DNA of 47,918 bases, from assembly GCA_944381475.1 (NCBI GenBank), contig CALWLH010000021.1, forward strand, positions 1 through 47,918, given 5' to 3'. The notes beneath the pieces were generated by a model. It ran no database searches and was not told the origin of the DNA. It worked only from the letters and a program-made list of their open reading frames with translations. Positions 8,899 through 16,362 of the stretch are shown here, one piece after another. The first letter of the stretch is position 1. Each line of letters starts with the position of its first letter. Both the position numbers and the translations under genes were made by a program. This DNA comes from an uncultured Lachnospiraceae bacterium. Lineage in GTDB: Bacteria > Bacillota > Clostridia > Lachnospirales > Lachnospiraceae.

Positions 8899-9798
8899 TT
8901 ATTTTTGAATAGGGAAACATATTTCAATGCCGAAGGTGGATCCATTTAGATCAGCGGTTATCATTCCTCCCATACGGTCAATCAATCCCTTGGCAATAGA
9001 AAGCCCTAATCCTGTTGAGGCGCTGCTGCGTGCGGAGTCTGCTTTATAAAACCGCGAAAACACCTGCCTCATATCCACTTCATCTGGATTCTTTACATCA
9101 TTCAGGCAGCGGAATACAGCTTGCTGGCCATCAGCTGTCAGACTGAATGAAATCTCTTTTTCACCGTGTTCCAGCGCATTCTTGACGATATTCTGGAGCG
9201 CTCTGCGGATTGCTTCGGGGTTTCCGATAATGGGCAGGTGTCCATCACAGAAATCAATCTGAGGTTCAATCCCTTTGCGCTGGAATTCGTCGTAGAATGA
9301 GAATACCGTGTCAAAGACCGATTTCCCAAAATCTAAAGGTTCAAGATCAAGTCCGTATGTTTCATTTTGGAGTTCCGTATAAGTAAAGAGTTCTTCCAGC
9401 ATATCTTTGAGGCTGATGATGCGGCTTTGGATAACTGCTATATAATGCTGCCGCTCTTCTTCAGACCGACTTTGTGTAAGCAATTGAAAATATCCGTCCA
9501 TTGAAGTCAGCGGCGTGCGGATGTCGTGAGACAAATTCGTGATGGTCTCTTTCAAACTGCCTTCGCTTTGCTGTGCTGTCTTTTTGATTTCACGAGACAG
9601 ATCCAGGATGTCATTGATACCATCTATCAGCTCGTTCAGTTCTTTGAAGGGCAAATCAGAGGTCAGACGCAGGTTCGTTTGATGGCTTTTCAGAAACGCC
9701 AACTGGCGGCAGGTTTTTTGAACCTGTCGCCGGTAAGTGAAGAAGATGAAGATTGTGATAACCGCTACCGCAGTAGCAATGATTGCCCATGCGCTCAT
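8899..9798 (-). CDS. Sensor histidine kinase of the RR/ABC/HK operon
   Basis: A 299-aa kinase with a single N-terminal membrane segment (about 4-22) and a short linker. The DHp histidine is H91 in NLSHDIRTPLTS, and the HATPase domain has QNIVKNALEHG and STGLGLSIAKG. G1 is altered: CLNDVKNPDEVD stands where DNGxGI is usual, a known variation in small kinases of peptide-resistance loci. It is the last gene of the operon, 9 bp after the permease. It should phosphorylate the regulator at 11663-12340, 1.9 kb upstream in the same operon. Confidence 0.88.
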   Translation of the reverse strand: MSAWAIIATAVAVITIFIFFTYRRQVQKTCRQLAFLKSHQTNLRLTSDLPFKELNELIDGINDILDLSREIKKTAQQSEGSLKETITNLSHDIRTPLTSMDGYFQLLTQSRSEEERQHYIAVIQSRIISLKDMLEELFTYTELQNETYGLDLEPLDFGKSVFDTVFSFYDEFQRKGIEPQIDFCDGHLPIIGNPEAIRRALQNIVKNALEHGEKEISFSLTADGQQAVFRCLNDVKNPDEVDMRQVFSRFYKADSARSSASTGLGLSIAKGLIDRMGGMITADLNGSTFGIEICFPIQK

Positions 9799-9807
9799 AA
9801 AATACTC

Positions 9808-10671
9808 CTATCGAACATCCCGTTTTTTCACTGTAATCATAGCCAGCGCAAGGGATGCAATTAAGAATACGATTCCCACCATCACTCCACGGAGCAGCGT
9901 ATCGGAAACAGTACTGACATCGATCAATCTCATATTACTTTCCAACATATAGTTGCTAATATCAAAATTCCAACTTGGCCTCAGATTGGCAACAATCCGA
10001 TTGATGCCTGAATACAAGAACGCTGTCAGGCCAGAGCAAACCAATATACCTGTAGTCATTCCGAATGCGGCACTGTGTGTCAGGATGGTTAAGAACATCA
10101 TCAGGGTCGAAAGACCTAAGTGAAGCAGATACTGAACCCCTAAAACTTTCATTAAAGGAAGTATGGATGCCAGGTAGACTTTGTCACCCCAAAAGATATA
10201 TCCAGATGCTGCGGTTACCGCAGAAAAAACAGCCAGCAAAGCGAAAATATGAATCGCAACGGCCACGAATTTTGAGAGGACCAGTTGCCCGCGGCGAGGG
10301 AACTGCCCTGCAATATTTTTGATAAATCCATTTTTTTGGTCAGCATTTGCGAACAACGCAGCGAATATCACACAGAGAATAGAAGTAAGGCCGCTCTGTA
10401 ATTCCATACCGACAAGATCGCCAAGCTCAATTTTTCCGTTTGCCCATTCGGGGTTTCCTGTTACATAGATGCCTGCCGTTATACCAGAGGATTCTTCAGC
10501 TGTATTTTCTTGGATGATAAGGCCAGTGGGCGGCTCATCTTGAACTGCCTGAATATCCAGATTAGTCATTGCGATTCCCAAAATTGCAGTAATTATGGCG
10601 AAAATAATCGTCATCCAAGTAACGGTTGAATGCGTAAGACGGTGCATCTCCATTTTAATCAGGTTAAACAT
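9808..10671 (-). CDS. ABC-2 type permease, lantibiotic/bacitracin resistance-like
   Basis: A 287-aa membrane protein with six predicted hydrophobic segments. An N-terminal amphipathic start (MFNLIKMEMHRLTHS) precedes the first segment, and an extracellular loop lies at about 35-85. It resembles the permeases of BcrAB/LanFEG-like immunity transporters. The start overlaps the 3' end of the ATPase gene by 8 bp. It is inferred to export or expel an antimicrobial peptide or bacitracin-like compound with the adjacent ATPase; the substrate is not determinable. Confidence 0.82.
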   Translation of the reverse strand: MFNLIKMEMHRLTHSTVTWMTIIFAIITAILGIAMTNLDIQAVQDEPPTGLIIQENTAEESSGITAGIYVTGNPEWANGKIELGDLVGMELQSGLTSILCVIFAALFANADQKNGFIKNIAGQFPRRGQLVLSKFVAVAIHIFALLAVFSAVTAASGYIFWGDKVYLASILPLMKVLGVQYLLHLGLSTLMMFLTILTHSAAFGMTTGILVCSGLTAFLYSGINRIVANLRPSWNFDISNYMLESNMRLIDVSTVSDTLLRGVMVGIVFLIASLALAMITVKKRDVR

Positions 10672-11578
10672 TTTCAGTACCTCCTGTCAGGTTCAAATAA
10701 TAGTCTTCAAGTGTCTCATTTTTAACGGTGATACCCATAGTCTTCACGCCATTTTCAGCAAGAGCCATTGTGATATCGCCGCTGTCATTAAGCCGTTCAA
10801 AGACCTGGATGGTACTGGCGTCAACTACCTTATAATGCTCGATTCCCATACCTTCCAACACGGTGCAGGCTTTGCGGGTATCGTTGGTTTTGAGTTCAAT
10901 GCGTTCGCTGCATTTTGCAAGCAGTTCGTCGCGAGTCATCTCCTGCAGTAGTACGCCGTCGTGGATGATGCCGTAATTCGTTGCAATTTTGGACAGCTCC
11001 TCAAGAATATGACTGGAGATAATGAAAGTAATGTTTTTCTCTTTGTTCAATTTGGAGAGAGTTTCGCGGACCTCCGCAATACCCTGCGGGTCCAGACCGT
11101 TAATCGGTTCGTCCAGAATGACCAGGTCGGGATCCCCAACGAGAGCCAGCGCAATGCCGAGTCTCTGTTTCATTCCAAGAGAGAAGTTTTTGACCTTCTT
11201 TTTGCCTGCATTCTGAAGGCCGACTGTATTCAAAAGTTCTTCAGCCACGCCTTTTTTCCGAACACCCATTGCCAAACATTTCAGTTTGAGATTTTCCGCT
11301 GCAGACATATTCGGATAAACGCCTGGTGCCTCGATCAGCGTGCCGACACGGGACATATACTGATATGCCTCCTTTCCCGTCTTCCCGAACAGTGAAAACT
11401 CCCCTTCGGAAGGAGCAGCCAATCCGCTGATCATTTTCAGAATGGTTGTTTTGCCGGCACCGTTGCGGCCGATAAGACCGTAGATATCGCCCTGACGGAT
11501 GTGAATATTAACGGCATTCACTGCCTTATGTCTTCCATACTGTTTTGTCAGACCGTTTGTATCAAGTAAGTATTCCAT
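10664..11578 (-). CDS. ABC transporter ATP-binding protein (BcrA-like)
   Basis: A 304-aa ATPase with all expected motifs: Walker A GRNGAGKTT (about 37-45), signature FSLGMKQRLG, Walker B LVILDEPINGLDP with its catalytic glutamate, and the H-loop SSHIL. The GMKQRLGIALAL signature region is typical of the BcrA/lantibiotic-immunity subgroup. It is preceded by AAAGGAGGCACTC and by its own promoter (11610-11638), so transporter expression can be uncoupled from the regulator gene. Confidence 0.9.
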   Translation of the reverse strand: MEYLLDTNGLTKQYGRHKAVNAVNIHIRQGDIYGLIGRNGAGKTTILKMISGLAAPSEGEFSLFGKTGKEAYQYMSRVGTLIEAPGVYPNMSAAENLKLKCLAMGVRKKGVAEELLNTVGLQNAGKKKVKNFSLGMKQRLGIALALVGDPDLVILDEPINGLDPQGIAEVRETLSKLNKEKNITFIISSHILEELSKIATNYGIIHDGVLLQEMTRDELLAKCSERIELKTNDTRKACTVLEGMGIEHYKVVDASTIQVFERLNDSGDITMALAENGVKTMGITVKNETLEDYYLNLTGGTENV

Positions 11579-11609
11579 TTGAGTGCCTCCTTTACTTTAC
11601 GCTTTTTAG

Positions 11610-11662
11610 TTTATAGTCAGAGTGCTAATTAAGCGCAAAGCAAAGTTAAAGAAAAGTTAAAG
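11610..11662 (-). promoter_or_regulatory. Promoter with paired direct repeats controlling the ABC operon
   Basis: On the minus strand TTGCGC (11633-11638) and TATAAA (11610-11615) are separated by 17 bp. Immediately upstream of the -35 are two identical 10-bp repeats (AAAGTTAAAG as read on plus) at 11642-11651 and 11653-11662, offset by 11 bp, about one helical turn. Tandem sites just above a weak -35 are the usual arrangement for an OmpR-type activator, here most likely the regulator whose stop codon abuts the repeats. Confidence 0.65.
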
Positions 11663-12340
11663 CTATTTCGCCAAGCGAAATCCGATTCCCCAGACAGTTT
11701 CAATATACTCCTTTTCTGTAACAGCTTTCAGCTTTTTGCGGATATTGCTGATATGCACATTGATTGTCTTGTCTTCACCAATGTAGATATCATCCCACGC
11801 ATAATCGTAGATCTCCTGTTTGGAATGGACCTTATTCGGATGGGAGAGCAGAAGTTCAAGAATTTTAAATTCCTGCTTTGTCAGAATGATTTCAGTTCCG
11901 TTGAGCGATGCGGTAAACGACTCCTGATTCAGAATCAGATCTTTATATTTCAGCATCTTGGGTTTGGCGCCATGGTCTCCGGAAAAACGACGGATCTGAA
12001 CGCTGGCTCTTGCTACCAGTTCCTGAATCTCGAAGGGTTTGGTTAGATAGTCTTCAGCACCGCTGGTCAGAAGATTAACTTTGCTGTCAAGGCTATCCTT
12101 GGCAGATACCACAATAACAGGTATCTGTTGTTTTTCTTTTAATTTGGGCAAAAGTGATTCCCCTGAAAGACCGGGCAGCATCAGATCCATTACAGCAAGT
12201 GAAAAAGTCTCTCGATCTAAACACATGAGAGCTTCCGTGCCGGAGAATGCCTGTGTACAGTGATAACCGGCTTTTGTAAGCGTTTCAAATATGACATTGT
12301 TGATGTCGGTATCGTCTTCAATAATAAGAATGCTCTTCAT
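11663..12340 (-). CDS. OmpR-family response regulator
   Basis: A 225-aa regulator. The receiver domain has acidic residues E8-D10, phospho-accepting D52 (LAVMDLMLPG) and switch lysine (YLTKPFEI). The winged helix is C-terminal (LTKQEFKILELLL, HISNIRKKL, WGIGFRLAK). ATG 12340 is chosen over an in-frame ATG 27 bp upstream because AAGAGG precedes it at a workable distance and MKSILIIEDD is the normal receiver start. It heads the operon with the ATPase, permease and kinase, and should act on the repeats at 11642-11662. Confidence 0.88.
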   Translation of the reverse strand: MKSILIIEDDTDINNVIFETLTKAGYHCTQAFSGTEALMCLDRETFSLAVMDLMLPGLSGESLLPKLKEKQQIPVIVVSAKDSLDSKVNLLTSGAEDYLTKPFEIQELVARASVQIRRFSGDHGAKPKMLKYKDLILNQESFTASLNGTEIILTKQEFKILELLLSHPNKVHSKQEIYDYAWDDIYIGEDKTINVHISNIRKKLKAVTEKEYIETVWGIGFRLAK

Positions 12341-12441
12341 TTTTATTAAAACCTCTTTTATAGGCATAAAGGTACAGTCCTATTGCCGATTCCTCAATGG
12401 AAATAGGGGTAAATATACAGTTGGTACATACCTAAACTTAT

Positions 12442-12470
12442 ATTATATAGGAGATGCCCAGAGAAATCAA
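12442..12470 (-). promoter_or_regulatory. Promoter of the response regulator gene
   Basis: On the minus strand TTGATT (12465-12470) and TATAAT (12442-12447) have a 17-bp spacer. The leader to ATG 12340 is about 95 nt. A TATACAG half-site at about 12414, identical to half of the GntR operator at 12547-12569, lies within this leader. Confidence 0.6.
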
Positions 12471-12528
12471 GAAATTGTCACCCAATATTCCCTTACAGAC
12501 TGAAGTACAGCATTTTTAAAACAAGGTA

Positions 12529-12569
12529 TTGACAAAACTGTTTCAACTGTATATACTGTACCTATACAG
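12529..12569 (+). promoter_or_regulatory. Promoter with overlapping GntR-type operator
   Basis: TTGACA (12529-12534), a 17-bp spacer and TATACT (12552-12557) form a near-consensus promoter. CTGTATA (12547-12553) and TATACAG (12563-12569) form a perfect inverted repeat with a 9-bp gap across the -10 and transcription start, where a repressor would block polymerase. The YtrA-type GntR gene immediately downstream is the obvious ligand (inference). Confidence 0.7.
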
Positions 12570-12589
12570 AAAAACAAGGGGGTGATTTG

Positions 12590-12961
12590 GTGAATGTATT
12601 CATAGATAATAAAAGTGGCGCGCCTATCTATGATCAAATATATACGCAAATCAAAGAGCAGATAATAAACGGAACTCTTCAGGAAGACGATCCGTTGCCT
12701 TCTATCCGTAATCTGGCGAAAGATTTAAGGATTAGCGTGGTAACAACCAAACGGGCGTATGACGAACTTGAAAAAGAGGGATTTATATATACCATAGCAG
12801 CCAAGGGCTGTTTTGTGGCGGCAAAAAATGTTGAGCTGCTGCGCGAAACAAATTTGAAAAAAATTGAAGAGTATATAGAGCAGATTGCTCGGCTGGCAGT
12901 CTCTTGCAACCTGACAAAGAAAGAGATTCTTGAAATGTTCGACTATATAATGGAGGAATAA
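12590..12961 (+). CDS. GntR-family (YtrA-type) transcriptional regulator
   Basis: A 123-aa protein with a winged helix-turn-helix at about residues 10-75 (IYDQIYTQIKEQIINGTLQ, LPSIRNLAKDLRISVVTTKR). A short helical C-terminal dimerisation tail replaces a ligand-binding domain, as in the YtrA subfamily. These regulators usually repress an adjacent ABC transporter operon and respond to cell-wall antibiotics. The GTG start at 12590 follows AAGGGGGTG at good spacing. The ATPase gene begins 4 bp after the stop. Confidence 0.88.
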   Translation: MNVFIDNKSGAPIYDQIYTQIKEQIINGTLQEDDPLPSIRNLAKDLRISVVTTKRAYDELEKEGFIYTIAAKGCFVAAKNVELLRETNLKKIEEYIEQIARLAVSCNLTKKEILEMFDYIMEE

Positions 12962-12965
12962 AACT

Positions 12966-13808
12966 ATGAACGCTCTTGAAATTAGAGATTTATGCAAAAC
13001 ATATCCCGGCTTTTCACTGCAGAATTTAACCCTTACACTGCCCCAGGGCTGCATTATGGGTCTGATTGGTGAAAATGGGGCGGGCAAAAGCACGACCATT
13101 CGATTGATTCTAGAAATGGCGCAGAAAGATTCGGGAAGTATCCGGATCCTTGGAAAAGACAATACCGAAAATATTTCTCTTACGAAAGAAGATGTGGGTG
13201 TTGTTTTGGATGAGGTTGGATTTCCTGAATGCCTGACCGCACAGCAAGTCGGAAACATTATGAAAAATACTTACCGCAACTGGGACTCGGATGTATATAG
13301 AAAGTACATGAAAGAACTGGCATTGCCGGAAAACAAAGAATTTAAAGAGTTCTCACGCGGTATGAAAATGAAACTGGGTATCGCAGTAGCCTTATCTCAT
13401 AATCCGAAGCTTCTGATTTTGGATGTGGCGACCAGCGGACTGGATCCGGTTATCAGGGACGAAGTGCTTGATATCTTTAGTGAATTTACCCGGGATGAAA
13501 ATCACGCAGTTTTGATGTCGTCTCATATTGTGAGCGATCTTGAAAAAATCTGTGACTATATCGCATTCCTTCATAAGGGGAGGTTACTCCTCTGCGAAGA
13601 AAAAGATAGGATTATGGAGGAATACGGAATTTTTCATTGCTCTGCGGAACAGTTTGCAGAACTCGATCCGGCTGCCGTAAAAGGTAAAAAAGAATCAACA
13701 TACGGTGTCGAGGCAATTGTAGAACGCGATAAAGTTCCTGCGGCATTGCAGCTGAGTCCCGTTGATATCGAACAGTTATTTATTTTCATGGTTAAGGAGG
13801 ACGATTAA
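12966..13808 (+). CDS. ABC transporter ATP-binding protein with Walker B Glu replaced by Val
   Basis: A 280-aa ATPase of the YtrB/BcrA type. Walker A is GENGAGKST (about 37-45), the signature region FSRGMKMKLGIAVAL, and the H-loop MSSHIV. Walker B reads LLILDVATSGLDP: residue 154, normally the catalytic glutamate, is valine (codon GTG, one base from GAG). The rest of the domain is intact. ATP binding should persist, but hydrolysis is expected to be strongly impaired. The gene lies between the GntR regulator (4-bp gap) and the permease (1-bp gap). Confidence 0.88.
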   Translation: MNALEIRDLCKTYPGFSLQNLTLTLPQGCIMGLIGENGAGKSTTIRLILEMAQKDSGSIRILGKDNTENISLTKEDVGVVLDEVGFPECLTAQQVGNIMKNTYRNWDSDVYRKYMKELALPENKEFKEFSRGMKMKLGIAVALSHNPKLLILDVATSGLDPVIRDEVLDIFSEFTRDENHAVLMSSHIVSDLEKICDYIAFLHKGRLLLCEEKDRIMEEYGIFHCSAEQFAELDPAAVKGKKESTYGVEAIVERDKVPAALQLSPVDIEQLFIFMVKEDD

Positions 13809-13809
13809 G

Positions 13810-14442
13810 GTGAAAGGATTACTTCTTAAAGATTTTTATATGGCAATGAAATATTGTCGTACATATGTTATAATTGCGGTCGCGTTTTCTCTTTTGTCAG
13901 TCTGGGGAGATACCTCGTTCCTGTTGGCATACCCTGTATTGCTGGCAAGCGTTATTCCAGTTAATCTAATAGCCTATGATGAAAAAAGCAAGTGGAGTAG
14001 TTACTCCGGCGTATTTCCATATTCCAGACAGCAGCTGGTATCTGTCAAATATTTGATGGCGCTTATTTCCCTTGCTTTTGCGATTATATTCGTTTTGATG
14101 GGGCAAATTGCAAGAATGCTGATAAACAATGCTTTTGATGTGAGTGTAGTCCTTTCTTTGGTCGCATTGTTACCTGCAATGGGAATTTTGGCCCCTTCTT
14201 TGATGCTCCCTGCTATTTTCAAATTCGGAGCAGAAAAAGGTCGCATCGTATTCTATACGATCATTTGTGCAGTCTGTGCCGCTTTTGGGATTCTTGGTGC
14301 AATTGGAGAAGAAGCAGATTTGACTAATTTGATGATATCAATGCAGTCCTGGCTTATTCCCGTTATTACTTCCGTATCTGTTGTTGTGCTGGCAGCATCG
14401 TGGCTCCTTTCCATACGGTTATACAAGAAGAAGGAAATTTGA
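13810..14442 (+). CDS. ABC-2 family transporter permease (YtrC/ABC2_membrane_5-like)
   Basis: A 210-aa protein with six hydrophobic segments and the N-terminal pattern VKGLLLKDFYMAMKYCRTY that is usual for permeases paired with YtrA-type operons. The GTG at 13810 lies one base after the ATPase stop and follows AAGGAGGACG. A longer in-frame extension upstream would lie wholly inside the ATPase gene and has no better start. Its substrate is unknown; the role is inferred from the operon. Confidence 0.82.
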   Translation: MKGLLLKDFYMAMKYCRTYVIIAVAFSLLSVWGDTSFLLAYPVLLASVIPVNLIAYDEKSKWSSYSGVFPYSRQQLVSVKYLMALISLAFAIIFVLMGQIARMLINNAFDVSVVLSLVALLPAMGILAPSLMLPAIFKFGAEKGRIVFYTIICAVCAAFGILGAIGEEADLTNLMISMQSWLIPVITSVSVVVLAASWLLSIRLYKKKEI

Positions 14443-14445
14443 AGG

Positions 14446-14628
14446 ATGTTTGCCGCATCCATCATTGGCATTTACTTTTCCCTGCTGTTTTTAATGCTCT
14501 TAAACGCCCTCACCACCTCTATATTGGACTTTAGGACTTCCATGGATTTTATCACAACACTGGGGGCTGTGCTTACTTGCTGGGTGTATTTTGGGGTTTT
14601 GAGTGGGATGACGGGAAGGGCAGTATGA
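14446..14628 (+). CDS. Small two-segment membrane protein, or fragment
   Basis: A 60-aa hydrophobic protein with two membrane segments (about 4-22 and 35-55) and no recognised family. Its ATG is 4 bp after the permease stop, with a weak GAAGG site in contact with it. Its stop overlaps the next ATG (ATGA at 14625-14628), which supports real operon membership. It may also be a degraded remnant of a larger membrane protein. Confidence 0.45.
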   Translation: MFAASIIGIYFSLLFLMLLNALTTSILDFRTSMDFITTLGAVLTCWVYFGVLSGMTGRAV

Positions 14629-14782
14629 TATATACATACGAGGTTGCTTCTGATGTTTTAAATACTTTTTCAATTAAAAAAACTCCATCAAAGCATTATT
14701 TCTTGATATCTGAGACCAGTATATATCATGATAGATATCGCCCCAAGGGCTTTTCTGGATGTGTGGAGTTATATCAATACTT
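14625..14782 (+). pseudogene. 5' part of an unknown gene cut by the insertion sequence
   Basis: A frame opens at ATG 14625 (GGAAGGG four bases upstream, ATGA overlap with the preceding stop). It runs about 52 codons (start MIYTYEVASDVLNTF) until the left end of the IS3-type element. No continuation was found beyond the right end of the element, so the rest was lost. The family is not recognised. Confidence 0.4.
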
Positions 14783-14844
14783 TAGACAAAAAAAGTTGAA
14801 AGATTATGCTGCTTTTTTAAGTTCATCCTCCTTTTGCTGGGGTG

Positions 14845-15720
14845 TCATATAGCCAATCGCACTGTGGATTCTTTTACGGTTATACCACCCCCTTCTATAT
14901 ATTCGAAGATGGCTCTTCTCGCCGCCTTTGAAACATCGTATGTATGCAGATAAATTTCTTCCTTCTTTACTACAGAGTGGAATGATTCGATACAAGCATT
15001 GTCATATAGATTCCCCTTTCGGCTGAAAGAATGGATCATTCCCCGGCTGCTCAGGAAATTTTCAAATAATTGACTAGTATACTGGCTTCCAAGATCACTA
15101 TGCAGGATAATACCTTCGGTATCTCTGACATTCAGGCGGGCATTCTTTATCTCTTTCTCTTCCACGGCCAGTTCCGCTGTCATAGATGTACCATAAGCAT
15201 AACCGATGATCTTTCGGGTACACAAATCCATGATAGACGCCAGATAAATCCATCCTTCCTTCTGTACGTGGATATAGGTGATATCGGTACACCATTTCTG
15301 GTTGAGCGTTTCGGTTTCAAACTCCCCGTTCAGAAGGTTCTCCTTTCCATCAGGAATCGAAGCATGGCTGGAATGGTGACGGTACTTTTTGTTCACAATG
15401 GAACGCAGACCTTGTCTTGCCATATGCCGTTGTACACGCTTGAGACTGCAAGGGATACCGTCACTGTTTAGCTTACAGCAGATTTTAACCGCCCCATACC
15501 TCTGCTTTGAATCATCATAGACTTGTTTCAACTTCTGGCTGAATTCTTCATACGCTGTCTGTCGGGTTGAGGGTACACAAACCAGAGCTTTGTAATAGGT
15601 GCTTCGTGGAAATTTCAGGGCACTGCAAAGCTGTGATATGGTGTAATATTTTAGATTATCCCGGATAAGAGATACAATTTTAGCTATTGTTCTTTTGCAA
15701 ATATGGCGGTCGCTTTTTTT
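14845..15720 (-). CDS. IS3-family transposase OrfB, C-terminus frameshifted
   Basis: A DDE integrase-type transposase read by -1 frameshifting from OrfA at seven A (15714-15720); the shifted frame begins KKSDRHICKRTIAKIV and runs without a break. The catalytic residues are present: D in WCTDITYI, D in LHSDLGSQYTS, E in NACIESFHS. After FEYIEG a run of five G (C on plus, 14888-14892) throws the frame off. The expected ending, starting YNRKRIHSAIGYMTPQQ, continues in another frame down to about 14804. The product therefore has about ten aberrant residues instead of the conserved tail. Confidence 0.85.
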   Translation of the reverse strand, partial: KKSDRHICKRTIAKIVSLIRDNLKYYTISQLCSALKFPRSTYYKALVCVPSTRQTAYEEFSQKLKQVYDDSKQRYGAVKICCKLNSDGIPCSLKRVQRHMARQGLRSIVNKKYRHHSSHASIPDGKENLLNGEFETETLNQKWCTDITYIHVQKEGWIYLASIMDLCTRKIIGYAYGTSMTAELAVEEKEIKNARLNVRDTEGIILHSDLGSQYTSQLFENFLSSRGMIHSFSRKGNLYDNACIESFHSVVKKEEIYLHTYDVSKAARRAIFEYIEGGGITVKESTVRLAI

Positions 15721-15962
15721 AAGATTTCGTTTTCAATCTTCAGCCTCTGTACTTCTTTCTGTAATGCTTTAAACTCTTTAAGAGTAACCGTTTTATCTTC
15801 AAAGACTTTCATGAGAGATAGTTGCTTAACCCATCCGCTGATTGTACTCCGATTTACGCCATATTCACGTTCCAGTTTTGGATATGAGGTTCCCCCTGCA
15901 AGATACAGATCCACAATCTGCTGCTTGAATTCGGGAGTGTAAGATTTCTGGTTTTTAGCCAT
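15684..15962 (-). CDS. IS3-family transposase OrfA (helix-turn-helix)
   Basis: A 92-aa protein with an N-terminal helix-turn-helix (YTPEFKQQIVDLYLAGG, REYGVNRSTISGWVKQL) and a leucine-zipper-like C-terminal helix (LQKEVQRLKIENEILKKA), the normal OrfA structure that binds the IS ends. ATG 15962 is preferred to the one 9 bp upstream because AAAGGAG sits 9 bases before it. The TTAAAAAAAGCG near the end is the frameshift site that yields OrfAB. Confidence 0.9.
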   Translation of the reverse strand: MAKNQKSYTPEFKQQIVDLYLAGGTSYPKLEREYGVNRSTISGWVKQLSLMKVFEDKTVTLKEFKALQKEVQRLKIENEILKKATAIFAKEQ

Positions 15963-16021
15963 GCTGAACATCTCCTTTACTGTTTCATTTGCATTATAAA
16001 TTGTTCAACTTTTTATGTCCA

Positions 16022-16279
16022 CGGTTATATACTAACATTATAAAATATAATTTGGTAATGATAATCGAAAATTATAGAAATATTAGATTTCAACAAAATG
16101 GTGAAAGAGAAATAAAACTAAACAATTTTTCACTGTAAAAACTCTGCAACTTATTTCTGAAATAATTATATACGCAAAAATAATCCTAAATATTATAAAT
16201 TATAATGATAAAATATTACTTAAAAATAGTCTTAAAATAAAATGCCATAATAGATTATAAAATAATGTAATAAAATATG
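16022..16279. other. AT-rich intergenic stretch to the right of the IS
   Basis: This is very AT-rich compared with the rest of the window and has no gene. TTATATACTAACAT at 16025-16038, four bases outside the IS end, recurs exactly at 16300-16313 over the -10 of the next promoter. The composition suggests acquired DNA. No origin-like iterons were seen. Confidence 0.5.
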
Positions 16280-16308
16280 TTGACAATACAATGCATATAT
16301 TATATACT
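16280..16308 (+). promoter_or_regulatory. Strong promoter for the small secreted protein
   Basis: TTGACA (16280-16285), a 17-bp spacer and TATACT (16303-16308) form a near-perfect sigma-A promoter, with a leader of about 50 nt to ATG 16363. Confidence 0.75.
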
Positions 16309-16362
16309 AACATAGGTTTTTGCAAAAACATAAAATGTTTATTTAAGGAAGTTTCTAATTTC

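Larger units (their letters stand above)
14783..16021 (-). mobile_element. IS3-family (IS150-type) insertion sequence
   Basis: About 1.24 kb. The ends are imperfect inverted repeats: TAGACAAAAAAAGTTGAA at the left and, on the opposite strand, TGGACATAAAAAGTTGAA at the right, matching at 16 of 18 positions. It carries OrfA and OrfB on the minus strand with an A-run slippery site between them. No 3-4 bp target duplication is visible (CTT left, CGG right), which suggests an old insertion or a flanking deletion. OrfB is frameshifted near its end, so the copy is probably inactive. Confidence 0.88.

Noticed and set aside
14845-15531. OrfB as an independent gene starting at 15531
   Set aside because: The same frame is open back to the A7 slippery site with IS3-type residues, so production by -1 frameshifting from OrfA is the better model.
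16022-16279. AT-rich stretch as a replication origin or attachment site
   Set aside because: No iterons, DnaA-box clusters or tRNA gene were seen; AT-richness alone is not evidence.
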